Shown in pieces: positions 24,239-32,567 of a stretch of 40,553 bases of DNA. The stretch spans positions 1 through 40,553 of the forward strand of contig NZ_FOBD01000032.1 of assembly GCF_900109515.1 (NCBI RefSeq), given 5' to 3'. Numbering within the stretch: the first letter of the stretch is position 1; every line of letters starts with the position of its first letter. The notes under the pieces were generated by a model. That model was not told the origin of the DNA, made no database searches, and worked only from the letters and a program-made list of their open reading frames with translations. Origin of the DNA: Paenibacillus sp. OK003. GTDB lineage: Bacteria > Bacillota > Bacilli > Paenibacillales > Paenibacillaceae. The position numbers and the translations under genes were made by a program.

Positions 24239-25530
24239 GATATCGCCTCCTTGGTGGATTGATCTCTGGCCGATTGCAGCAGGGCAATCGCAGACTGACG
24301 GTCATTCCAGGTTAACGGTTCCTGTTTATGTGCGATCTCTACCATCTCAATTGCGCCGTCCACCGGACAGACAATCGAGCACAGATTACATCCGACGCAA
24401 TCTTCCTCAACGACCTCCAGATACGAGCCAGAGGGGTCAGACAACATATCAATACATTGATGTGAGGTGTCTTCGCAGGCGATATGGCATTTGTTGCAAT
24501 TGATGCAGACATCGCGGTTGATGCGGGCTACCACTTTGTAATTCAAATCGAGATTGCCCCAATCGGAATAACGCGGAACCGTTTGGCCAATCAATTCAGA
24601 TACACTTCCCAGACCTTTCTCATCCAGATAGTCGTTCAAGCCATCGATCATCTCCTCCACGATACGAAAGCCATGATGCATAGCTGCGGTGCATACCTGA
24701 ACCCCCGTCGCACCCATAAGTAAAAACTCTGCAGTATCCCGCCAATCGGATATGCCTCCGATACCGGAGATGGGCACCCCAACTGCCGGATTGCGCGCAC
24801 ACTCGGCAACCATGTTCAGGGCAATCGGCTTCACAGCCGGACCGCAGTAGCCGCCATGCGCCCCTTTGCCACCTACATGAGGCACAGTATTCCAGGAATC
24901 GAGATCCACACCCGCCAGGGAGTTGATCGTATTAATCAGAGAAATCGCATCCGCACCGCCACGTACGGCCGCCCGGGCAGTCGCCGTAATATCGGTGATA
25001 TTAGGCGTTAGCTTTACAATGACAGGTGTGGTTGCCACTTCCTTCACCCACATCGTCTGTAATTCAACCAGATCCGGTTGCTGACCAGACGCTGCTCCCA
25101 TACCACGCTCGGCCATGCCGTGCGGACATCCAAAGTTCAGCTCCAGCCCGTCTACGCCGACAGCTTCGACTTTCTTCACAATCTCATGCCACTTCTCCCG
25201 TTTCGGTTCAACCATGAGTGAAGCAACCACTGCCCGATCCGGGAAACGCCTTTTGGTCTCGGCAATTTCCCGCAGATTCACCTCGAGTGGACGGTCGGAT
25301 ATTAACTCAATATTGTTAAAACCCGCGACGCGCTGCCCACCAAAATGAACGGCTGCAAAACGCGAAGAGGTATTAATGATCGGCTCGCCCAACGTCTTCC
25401 AGACGGCACCACCCCAGCCTGCTTCAAAGGCGCGCTGAACCTGATATCCGGTATTGGTCGGCGGCGCAGAGGCCAGCCAGAATGGATTGGGCGATCGAAT
25501 ACCTGCCAGATTAATGGATAAGTCAGCCAT
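24235..25530 (-). CDS. preA: NAD-dependent dihydropyrimidine dehydrogenase subunit PreA
   Basis: A 431-residue protein: a dihydroorotate-dehydrogenase-like FMN barrel (residues 1-310) fused to a C-terminal ferredoxin domain. Barrel landmarks: NPFWLASAPPT (about 15), LNFGCPHGMAERGMG (about 130-145, catalytic region), KLTPN and GIGGISDW. The ferredoxin part has two 4Fe-4S motifs, CINCNKCHIAC (about 345) and CVGCNLCSIVCP (about 380). It reduces uracil and thymine to the 5,6-dihydro forms with electrons from PreT. AAGGAGG precedes the ATG. It is separated from preT by 489 bases that contain a repeat, so it may also be transcribed or translated independently; its product still needs PreT. Confidence 0.95.
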   Translation of the reverse strand: MADLSINLAGIRSPNPFWLASAPPTNTGYQVQRAFEAGWGGAVWKTLGEPIINTSSRFAAVHFGGQRVAGFNNIELISDRPLEVNLREIAETKRRFPDRAVVASLMVEPKREKWHEIVKKVEAVGVDGLELNFGCPHGMAERGMGAASGQQPDLVELQTMWVKEVATTPVIVKLTPNITDITATARAAVRGGADAISLINTINSLAGVDLDSWNTVPHVGGKGAHGGYCGPAVKPIALNMVAECARNPAVGVPISGIGGISDWRDTAEFLLMGATGVQVCTAAMHHGFRIVEEMIDGLNDYLDEKGLGSVSELIGQTVPRYSDWGNLDLNYKVVARINRDVCINCNKCHIACEDTSHQCIDMLSDPSGSYLEVVEEDCVGCNLCSIVCPVDGAIEMVEIAHKQEPLTWNDRQSAIALLQSARDQSTKEAIS

Positions 25531-26019
25531 AACGATCCCTCCTTGGTGTGGTTTGAACTCACAATGGTGTTTGTTTGAACTTCACAAGATAGACTGGAAT
25601 CTCACGTATTGCTCAGGAATTCTGCGTAGTAATGGTGTTTCTGGATAGCACCTAAATTCTAACGAACCGCAGACCTCTTATTTGACTCATATGTGGTGAA
25701 TTCAAAATCTAAGGAATCGTAGAAGTCTTATATTGCTGTAATAACTCATTTCGGCTTTATTCCAACGGTTTTTTATCAAAATAGGACGTGTGAGATTCAT
25801 TAGATTTTTCAATCCTTCATCATCGCCACTATAAGATGTGTGGAGTTCGTCAGCGCGTCAGAAACACGAGAATTTGATGCACACCCACACCTCTTGCTTA
25901 GCTTTATTCCACTGTCACTCCCGCTGTCCCCTTGCGCTCTCCCACCCGTACTCTCTCCTTGCACCCTTTCATTGCACGCTTTCCGTGCAATCTCCACTTT
26001 CCCTTGTCTCCCTCGCTGC
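25531..26019. other. 489-bp spacer between preT and preA
   Basis: The only long gap inside the operon. It contains the tripartite palindromic repeat (25654-25809) and, nearer preT, a purine-rich stretch on the minus strand (about 25890-26019) with an 8-bp hairpin, ATTGCACG...CGTGCAAT (25971-25991). A minus-strand open frame (25809-25997) has a repetitive, polar composition and no ribosome site, so it is not called as a gene. Confidence 0.5.
25654..25809. repeat. dispersed tripartite palindromic repeat, copy A
   Basis: A single arm (AAATTCTAACGAACCGCAG..., 25654-25684) is followed by an inverted pair: left arm from 25704 (AAAATCTAAGGAATCG...) and right arm ending at 25809, whose complement begins AAAAATCTAATGAATCTC. 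Shared core: AAATCTAA-n-GAA-T/C-C. The same three-part layout and the same 50-bp phase between first and second arm occur at 40275-40424. Confidence 0.65.
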
Positions 26020-27390
26020 TCAAGCCGTCTCTTCCGCCTGTCCGGGCAACGCCTTCATCACCGATGCAGCCGCCAGCTTGCCTTGTTGAGCTGCGGAGAC
26101 CACCATCGCTTCGCCCTGCCCCTGTCCGAAGATAACATCGCCTGCCGCATAGATCTGCGGGTGTGAGGTGCGGTACGTCTGTGGTTCCACCTCAACAACG
26201 CCCCAGTGATGACGCAGGCCAAATGCCTCAATTAATGGCAGCGAACGGTTCTGTCCAATGGCTCGAACAACGGTATCACATTCAAGCATGAACTCCGATC
26301 CCTCAACCGGCACAGGCAGCGCTCGACCACCTCCCGGTGGAGTAACCAGCTTCATTTTCACACATTCTATCGCCTGGACTCGCCCATTCTCGTCTCCAAT
26401 AATGCGCTTCGGCATGGTGAACCAGCGAAATTCCACACCTTCCTGCTTCGCAAATGTATATTCAAAGGCATAAGCTGTCATCTGGCTCTCCCCGCGTCGA
26501 TAAAGCATCTGCACACGCTCGGCCCCCAGACGTACCGAACAGGTCGCTGCATCCACCGCCGTATTGCCTGCACCAATAATGGCAACCTTCAGACCGTTCA
26601 GCGCCGGAGGCACACCCTGCTTCGTGGATTCCACCAGCTCAATGGCATCATAGACGCCCTCCAGCGTCTCTCCTTCAATGCCAAGCATCGGAACAGCGCC
26701 CATCCCGCAGGCTAAAATAACGGCCTCGTGCTGCTCCAATAACTCTTCAGCGGACACATCCACCCCAATACGCACACCATAACGAATCTGTACACCAAGT
26801 GCCTCCACCTGCTCTACTTCCCATAGCGCAACTGATTCAGGCAGACGGAAGGATACGATGCCATACGTATTCAGCCCTCCACCTTTCGATTTGGCTTCAT
26901 AAATTGTCACCTCATACCCTGCACGCCCCAACTCTCTAGCCGCAGACAATCCCGCAGGCCCCGCCCCTACAACTGCAACACTTCTTCCATTGGCAGGCGC
27001 TGCCTTGAATAACGGCTCATTCTTCGTCCGTGCCCAGTCTGTTGCATATCGCTGCAAATCACCGATCCGAATCGGCTTGGATGACTCGTTCAGTACACAA
27101 GCGCCTTCACACAGTTCCTCTGTCGGGCAAACCCTTGCACAGCTAGCACCTACCGGGTTGGCTTCCATAATGGTCCGAGCCGAACCTTTGAGGTGACCCG
27201 TCGAGATTTTTTTGATAAACGAAGGAATATTAATGTCGGTTGGACACGCCTTGATACAGGGTGCATCATAACAGTACAGACAGCGGTTCGATTCCTCCAT
27301 CGCCTCCTTGCCCGACATTGCAGGCTTCATTTCAGCAAAACGACTCTCCCATCCGTAATCGGACAACGTTGCTCCTGGGCTGTTCATCAT
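26020..27390 (-). CDS. preT: NAD-dependent dihydropyrimidine dehydrogenase subunit PreT
   Basis: A 456-residue flavoprotein related to the small subunit of glutamate synthase and to the N-terminal half of mammalian dihydropyrimidine dehydrogenase. The N-terminal Fe-S region is present (CLYCYDAPCIKACPTDINIPSF about 37-58, GASCARVCPTEELCEGACVL about 82-101). Two dinucleotide folds follow: FAD (VVGAGPAGLSAARELG, about 148) and NAD (AIIGAGNTAVDAA, about 272). The C-terminal YAAGDVIFGQGQGEAMVVSAAQQG closes the FAD site. It passes electrons from NADH to PreA. GGAGGTG precedes the ATG by seven bases. An 8-bp inverted repeat pairs the region beside the ribosome site (27406-27413) with 27488-27495 and might modulate translation; this is speculative. 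Confidence 0.94.
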   Translation of the reverse strand: MMNSPGATLSDYGWESRFAEMKPAMSGKEAMEESNRCLYCYDAPCIKACPTDINIPSFIKKISTGHLKGSARTIMEANPVGASCARVCPTEELCEGACVLNESSKPIRIGDLQRYATDWARTKNEPLFKAAPANGRSVAVVGAGPAGLSAARELGRAGYEVTIYEAKSKGGGLNTYGIVSFRLPESVALWEVEQVEALGVQIRYGVRIGVDVSAEELLEQHEAVILACGMGAVPMLGIEGETLEGVYDAIELVESTKQGVPPALNGLKVAIIGAGNTAVDAATCSVRLGAERVQMLYRRGESQMTAYAFEYTFAKQEGVEFRWFTMPKRIIGDENGRVQAIECVKMKLVTPPGGGRALPVPVEGSEFMLECDTVVRAIGQNRSLPLIEAFGLRHHWGVVEVEPQTYRTSHPQIYAAGDVIFGQGQGEAMVVSAAQQGKLAAASVMKALPGQAEETA

Positions 27391-27530
27391 GTCTTACACC
27401 TCCAAGGTTGATCTCTGTTTTTTCTTTCGCCGCCGAATAAAAGTTAACGATTGATTCACACAGGACTGCATGGCAGAACTAACTTCCGATCAACCGCTTT
27501 TATCCCCAGATTTTTTATCTCAGATCATAG

Positions 27531-28412
27531 CTACAAGTTAACGAGATGTTCGTAGGTCTCAGGCCGTCGATCCCGGTAAAATTGCCATACATTGCGCACT
27601 TCCCGAATCAACTCCGTATCCATCTCGCCAATGATGACCTCATCCTGATCCCTGCTGCCCATGGCCACCATCCTGCCTCGCGGGTCCACCAGATACGACT
27701 GACCATAAAATTCACCCATATTCCATGGCGATTCCACGCCCACGCGGTTGATGGCAGCCACATAATAGCCGTTAGCTACCGCATGGGCAGGCTGCTCCAG
27801 CTTCCACAAATATTCCGATGTTCCGGCTACCGTTGCGGAAGGGTTGAATACAATCTCCGCACCCGCCAGCCCGAGCAGCCTTGCTCCTTCCGGAAAATGA
27901 CGATCATAACAGATGTACACACCCACTCTGGCGTAGGCTGTATCAAATACCGGGTACCCCAGGTTGCCAGGTCTGAAATAATATTTTTCCCAGAACCCAT
28001 TCGTGCCTTCGCCCGCTTCCACATGCGGAATATGATGTTTGCGGTATTTCCCTAGGTAGGAGCCGTCCGCATCAATAACAGCAGCCGTATTGTAATACGA
28101 AGCGATGCCTTCCACCTCGTATACAGGCAAAATGATCACCACGCCGAGCTCCTTCGCGAGCCCCTGAAAACGCCTGGTTGTCGGTCCTTCCGGCACCTGC
28201 TCGGCAGATGCATACCACTTGGGGCTCTGCTCCGTGCAGAAGTAAGGCCCGTAGAACACTTCCTGCAAGCCAATAATCTGCGCTCCCCGAGCAGCCGCTT
28301 CACGTACCAGCGCAATGTGTTTCTGAATGGCGGCCTCCTTATGCACTTCAACTGATGCCGAGCCATCCACCTCGTGTGAAGCCTGAATCATTCCGATGCT
28401 GATTTTGCCCAT
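27531..28412 (-). CDS. beta-ureidopropionase-like nitrilase-superfamily hydrolase
   Basis: A 293-residue carbon-nitrogen hydrolase. The catalytic triad is intact: E in LQEVFYGPYF (about 50), K in GKYRKHHIPH (about 126) and C in VYICYDRHFPEG (about 161). The block HHIPHVEAGEGTNGFWEKYYFRPG is typical of beta-ureidopropionase and N-carbamoyl-putrescine amidase relatives. Expected reaction: N-carbamoyl-beta-alanine or N-carbamoyl-beta-aminoisobutyrate to the free beta-amino acid, CO2 and ammonia. GAGGAGG lies 12 bases before the ATG. The operon also has an M20-type enzyme able to do this step, so the true division of work is open. Confidence 0.9.
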   Translation of the reverse strand: MGKISIGMIQASHEVDGSASVEVHKEAAIQKHIALVREAAARGAQIIGLQEVFYGPYFCTEQSPKWYASAEQVPEGPTTRRFQGLAKELGVVIILPVYEVEGIASYYNTAAVIDADGSYLGKYRKHHIPHVEAGEGTNGFWEKYYFRPGNLGYPVFDTAYARVGVYICYDRHFPEGARLLGLAGAEIVFNPSATVAGTSEYLWKLEQPAHAVANGYYVAAINRVGVESPWNMGEFYGQSYLVDPRGRMVAMGSRDQDEVIIGEMDTELIREVRNVWQFYRDRRPETYEHLVNL

Positions 28413-28453
28413 AATGTCACATCGCCTCCTCTAAGAAACTGTCCGCTGTCCGT

Positions 28454-28555
28454 TTATATGAAAATCACCATCATCTTATATGACTGTAAAACCCCACCGA
28501 ATATGATTGGATTTGAAATATCAATCGGATGGTTACCAACGAAATGAACTTCCAT
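28454..28555 (-). CDS. 33-codon ORF with strong ribosome site in the pyrimidine operon
   Basis: ATG at 28555 has an excellent Shine-Dalgarno sequence (AGGAGGGAGG) three to eight bases upstream and begins 28 bases after the stop of the M20 hydrolase. The 33 residues (MEVHFVGNHPIDISNPIIFG...) are fairly hydrophobic and end in MMVIFI. It resembles no family I know. It may be a functional small peptide, or the remaining start of a gene lost by deletion. Confidence 0.4.
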   Translation of the reverse strand: MEVHFVGNHPIDISNPIIFGGVLQSYKMMVIFI

Positions 28556-28583
28556 CGTCCTCCCTCCTGGTATGTTCCCCTCG

Positions 28584-29849
28584 TTACTCACCGGTTTCCG
28601 GGCTGCACATCTGCCTGATCGTGCGGTACAGCACTTCTGTACCGAGAGCAATGTCCTCGGGCGAAGAATACTCACTTGGATGGTGGCTAATTCCATCCTT
28701 GCTGCGAACAAAGATCATGCCATAGTCACACACGTAAGAAAGGGCAAGTGCATCATGGAACGGACCACTCATCAGCTCTGGTAAAGGCAGGCCGATTTCT
28801 TCGGCAGAAGAGCGAATGGCATTCTTGATTCGTTCTGCACAATATCGCGGCTCGCTGTTGGTATCTTCGGTCAAGGAGTAGGTCAGGCCGTATTCCGAGC
28901 TAACGTCTTCCAAGAGGCTCATTAACCTTCCTTCAAGCCGATTTCTGCGCTCCATCTCCATATCTCGCAAATCAACCGTAAAGCTGACCTGCTCAGGAAT
29001 GATGTTGCGTGAGTCCGGGAAGACACTGAGGCTCCCCACGGTCCCTACTGTCGGAGCTTCCGGATCTTCTCTGACCATATCGTCAAAAGCCGCAATGACC
29101 TTGGCGCTGCCCACCAGCGCATCATGCCGCATCCCCATCGGTACGGACCCGGCATGCCCTGCCATGCCTTTCATGGTCACCGTGAGCCACAGCGGGCCCG
29201 AGATGCCAGTCACCAGACCTACCGGAGCGTCCAGCGATTCGAGCACAGGTCCTTGCTCAATATGCAGCTCCAGATAACTGCCAATAGAGCCAGCCGGATA
29301 GATCGCTTCAGCAAATTGTTCTGGTGCACAGCCAAAGGCCTGCAATGCCTCTCGTCGAGTCACCCCATTTTTGTCCTCCCGTTCCAATTCTCCCTCTTCC
29401 AGCTGTCCGGTTATGCCACGTGAGCCAAATAATCCTTTGTTGAAACGCGATCCCTCTTCATCACAAAAAGCAATGACTTCAATCGGCATCCGTGGGCGAA
29501 TGCCTTGTTCCATCAGACACTGAACAGCTTCCAGCGCACCAAGGACGCCGATGGCCCCATCATACCGACCGCCATACGGCTGGGAATCGATATGCGAACC
29601 GATCATGAGGATCGGCAAGGACGAATCTGTACCTTCAAGGCGACCAATCAGATTGCCAAACGGATCAAGGCGAGTCACAAGTCCGGCCTCTTCCATCCAG
29701 AGACGAACCTGGATAATGCCCTCCATGTCTTCCGGGGTTAAGGCTAGTCGACAGACACCCGTCTCCACAATTCGGCCAATACGGGACAACTGTTCAATTC
29801 GATCATCCAGACGCAGCTGATTAATGATTTTTCCAGTGGTGGTCTGCAT
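28584..29849 (-). CDS. M20-family Zn-dependent N-carbamoyl amino acid / ureidopropionate amidohydrolase
   Basis: A 421-residue metallopeptidase-fold amidohydrolase of the hydantoinase/carbamoylase (HyuC/AmaB/AllC) branch. Metal ligands are in GSHIDSQPYGGRYDGAIG (H about 84, D about 95), FCDEEGSRF (E about 130), LELHIEQGP (H about 194) and HHPSEYS near the C-terminus; the dimer-bridging SGPFHDALAL is present. Such enzymes remove the carbamoyl group from N-carbamoyl-L- or beta-amino acids or allantoate. AAGGAGG lies nine bases before ATG. In this operon the likely substrate is an N-carbamoyl-beta-amino acid, or a hydantoin-derived carbamoyl amino acid, which would widen the range of the pathway. 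Confidence 0.88.
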   Translation of the reverse strand: MQTTTGKIINQLRLDDRIEQLSRIGRIVETGVCRLALTPEDMEGIIQVRLWMEEAGLVTRLDPFGNLIGRLEGTDSSLPILMIGSHIDSQPYGGRYDGAIGVLGALEAVQCLMEQGIRPRMPIEVIAFCDEEGSRFNKGLFGSRGITGQLEEGELEREDKNGVTRREALQAFGCAPEQFAEAIYPAGSIGSYLELHIEQGPVLESLDAPVGLVTGISGPLWLTVTMKGMAGHAGSVPMGMRHDALVGSAKVIAAFDDMVREDPEAPTVGTVGSLSVFPDSRNIIPEQVSFTVDLRDMEMERRNRLEGRLMSLLEDVSSEYGLTYSLTEDTNSEPRYCAERIKNAIRSSAEEIGLPLPELMSGPFHDALALSYVCDYGMIFVRSKDGISHHPSEYSSPEDIALGTEVLYRTIRQMCSPETGE

Positions 29850-29927
29850 CCTCCCTCGCCTCCTTACGCCTATTCAAAAGCACGATATAAATGAAGATCT
29901 CACTAGATTAGCGCGTCTCCTTCATCA

Positions 29928-31301
29928 CTATCCAGCATCCAGACTGCGTAGTGCAGCCAGCAAACTGCCAGCGATCAGGTCCAATTCTTCCTCGGTGGTG
30001 ACAAACGGCGGTGAAATGGTCAAAATATTCGCAAATCCCGGCACCGTATCGCCGTTCTTGCCAATCAGGATGCCGTCCTTTTTGCAGCTTGCCAGCACGT
30101 TCATGACCTTATCCGCATGAGCAGGCGAGCCATCGGCTTCAATCAGCTCCACCCCGCAGGCGAAGCCAAATGTGCGGATATCACCAACCACCGACAGCTC
30201 CAGCAAGGGCTCCAGCTTATCCCGAAGCAGGTATCCAAGTTCATCAGCACGGCTGACCAGATTCTCTCGTTCCAGAATTTCGAGGTTGGTCAGTGCCACG
30301 CGGCAGGAGACTGGGTTGCCCCCGAACGTATTCACATGACGAAAATGTGAATCGGGTCCGGGTTCTCTGAACGTGTCATACAGATCTGCTCGAACGGCTG
30401 TCGCCGATAGTGGAGCGTACGCACTCGTCATGCCCTTTGCCATCGTGACGATATCGGGCTGCACCCCGTAATTCTGATGACCGAATTTTTGCCCAGAGCG
30501 GCCAAACCCGCAGATGACCTCATCCACAATCAACAGCACGCCATAGCGCTGACAAATCTCCTGCACGGTGCGCATGTAATCCGGAGGCGGGACAATCATG
30601 CCGCCCCCTGTAATGACCGGTTCCATAATGACCGCAGCTACCGTCTCCGGCCCTTCCCAGCGAATAACCTCTTCATAGATGGTGGCGCATTCCAATCCGC
30701 ATCCATCCTTGTTTCGTCCAAATGGACAACGGTAGCAATAAGGAGGCGGTACATGAGTGAAGCCTACGCCCAGCGGCTCGTATTTGATTTTGCGGGCGGC
30801 TTGCCCCGTGGCGCCCAGTGCGCCCATGGAGTTGCCGTGATAGGCGCGGTGACGGGAGATGAATTTGTGACGGGTGGGCTCACCATTCTGGTGATGAAAC
30901 TGACGGGCTATTTTGAACGCCACTTCATTGGCATCCGAACCTGAATTGGAGAAGAAAATGCGATATTCCCCCTCCAGCCAGTCGTTCAGCTTCTCTGCCA
31001 GCAGAATCGCCGGCTCATGACTCTGGGTCATGGGTACGTACGCGAGAGCTTTCATCTGCTCATAGGCACTCTGGGCAATTTCCTCGCGTCCATGCCCGAC
31101 GTTCACACACCACAGTCCCGACATCGCATCCAGATACCGTGTGCCATCCTGATCCGTGATCCAGCTGCCCTCCCCGCTTACGGCAATCATCGGATGATCG
31201 TTATGAGGCGAGATGTGATGCCACACATATTTGCGATCCTTCTCCAGCCACTCTTCCTTCGTACCACCAAACGGCTGGGGTTGCTGATCCACTGAGTTCA
31301 T
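29928..31301 (-). CDS. class III aminotransferase (beta-alanine:pyruvate-type)
   Basis: A 457-residue PLP enzyme. Landmarks: SNSGSDANEVAFKIARQFH (about 107-125), HRAYHGNSMGALGATG (about 141-156), AAVIMEPVITGGGM (about 224-237), VDEVICGFGRSG (about 256-267) and the PLP lysine in TMAKGMTSAYAPLSA (about 286). The family moves the amino group of an omega- or beta-amino acid to pyruvate. Here it would turn beta-alanine or beta-aminoisobutyrate into a semialdehyde. No semialdehyde dehydrogenase lies in the window, so the last step must be elsewhere. GAGAGGAGG precedes ATG. Confidence 0.92.
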   Translation of the reverse strand: MNSVDQQPQPFGGTKEEWLEKDRKYVWHHISPHNDHPMIAVSGEGSWITDQDGTRYLDAMSGLWCVNVGHGREEIAQSAYEQMKALAYVPMTQSHEPAILLAEKLNDWLEGEYRIFFSNSGSDANEVAFKIARQFHHQNGEPTRHKFISRHRAYHGNSMGALGATGQAARKIKYEPLGVGFTHVPPPYCYRCPFGRNKDGCGLECATIYEEVIRWEGPETVAAVIMEPVITGGGMIVPPPDYMRTVQEICQRYGVLLIVDEVICGFGRSGQKFGHQNYGVQPDIVTMAKGMTSAYAPLSATAVRADLYDTFREPGPDSHFRHVNTFGGNPVSCRVALTNLEILERENLVSRADELGYLLRDKLEPLLELSVVGDIRTFGFACGVELIEADGSPAHADKVMNVLASCKKDGILIGKNGDTVPGFANILTISPPFVTTEEELDLIAGSLLAALRSLDAG

Positions 31302-31389
31302 TCGTCATCCTCCTCTCCAAGCTGAACCTATAGACTTTATAATTGAACACTTCGATTGCAGTACCCTATTCCGAACGCTCCACGCTTAT

Positions 31390-32466
31390 TTAGTTCGTCA
31401 CATCCTTCACGGCTTCTTCATAGATGCTTTTCTCCAGTGCTTCGTCCAGATTAGCGGCTTTCTTGATCAGGCCATACTTCAGGGCTATATCCGCAGTCCG
31501 GGTAAACGATTCATCCACGAAACTGCCCACTTGTTTCTCCGTAAATCCCTCCGGGCGAATCAGCTTCGCAATCTCTTCGAGCATGGTCACCTGATGTTCG
31601 CGGGTCGTGCTGCCGTCCGTTACGTTCTTCATCACGATATCCACCGTTTCATTCTGATTGTCGATAGCGTAGTTCCAGCCTTTCAGAACGGCACGGGTCA
31701 CTTTCACCGCGAGCTCTTTATTACTGTCCACCCAATCCTTCTTCGCGATCAGCGTATCCTCCAGCATGCCTACCCCGGCATCCTCAATGTTGAATACATC
31801 CAGATCGGACTCCTTCGTCCCACTTTCCAGTACCACGTGATATTCGTTATAAATCGTCGCCGTGGCAACATCCACCTGATCGTTGAAGAACTGATCCATC
31901 GTGAAGCCCTGCTTCACCAGTTCAATATCCTTCTTGGGATCAAGGCCGTTCTTCTCCATAAAAGCGAGAACCTGAAACTGCTGGCTACCAAACCATGTGC
32001 TCACTTTCTTGCCTTTCATCTGGGCTGGATCGGTAATCCCTGCGGACTTCTTGGCAATCAATCGATAACTGCTCTTCTGCGAAATCTGGGCGAGGGAGAC
32101 CAGCGGAAGACCGTTATCCCGGCTGACCAGCAAACTGTCCACCCCGGTAATGCCCACATCGGCTGCGCCGTTGACCACCTGCTGTTCAATCACGATATCC
32201 GGGCCACCCGGAATGATCTCGGCATCAATTCCTTCATCTGCAAACAAACCTTTCTCCTTGGCGGCGTATATCCCGGCAAACTGAGCCTGCGGTACCCATT
32301 TGAGCTGAATTTTCACTTTGGTTAAGGCCTGATCTGCCCCTCCCGCACCCTCCGAGCTGGCAGCAGCAGGGATGGCGGACGGCTCTGATTTTGCGGAGCA
32401 TGCGCCCAACATCGCAACGACCAACAGTACCAACACCAGAAAACCCGGTTTTAACGTTTTGTACAT
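31390..32466 (-). CDS. ABC transporter solute-binding lipoprotein (NMT1/ThiY-like)
   Basis: A 358-residue lipoprotein. The signal peptide ends in a lipobox, LGAC (cysteine about 23), followed by a Ser/Glu/Ala-rich tether. The mature part has the NMT1/ThiY-type fold: KIQLKWVPQAQFAGIYAAKEKGLF (about 51-74), ADVGITGVDSLL, and KKVSTWFGSQQFQVLAFM. Relatives bind pyrimidine-type thiamine precursors or riboflavin. The CCCFC motif of thiamine-precursor proteins is absent. Together with two permeases and an ATPase in a pyrimidine catabolic operon, the ligand is probably a pyrimidine or dihydropyrimidine/hydantoin compound; this is inference from context. Confidence 0.88.
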   Translation of the reverse strand: MYKTLKPGFLVLVLLVVAMLGACSAKSEPSAIPAAASSEGAGGADQALTKVKIQLKWVPQAQFAGIYAAKEKGLFADEGIDAEIIPGGPDIVIEQQVVNGAADVGITGVDSLLVSRDNGLPLVSLAQISQKSSYRLIAKKSAGITDPAQMKGKKVSTWFGSQQFQVLAFMEKNGLDPKKDIELVKQGFTMDQFFNDQVDVATATIYNEYHVVLESGTKESDLDVFNIEDAGVGMLEDTLIAKKDWVDSNKELAVKVTRAVLKGWNYAIDNQNETVDIVMKNVTDGSTTREHQVTMLEEIAKLIRPEGFTEKQVGSFVDESFTRTADIALKYGLIKKAANLDEALEKSIYEEAVKDVTN

Positions 32467-32567
32467 ATACAGAACAACCCCCTGTTTATATAAGGATCTT
32501 CATCAGGTACTGTGAAGCCTGCTTCACGAGTCAATCGATCTGTGGAAGGTTGGCACCTTGATGAGCT

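Noticed and set aside
25654..25809. CRISPR-like array
   Set aside because: Arms are in inverted as well as direct order, differ in sequence and lack regular spacers and cas genes.
25809..25997. 62-codon minus-strand frame between preT and preA
   Set aside because: No ribosome site, repetitive polar composition, and overlap with the end of the dispersed repeat.
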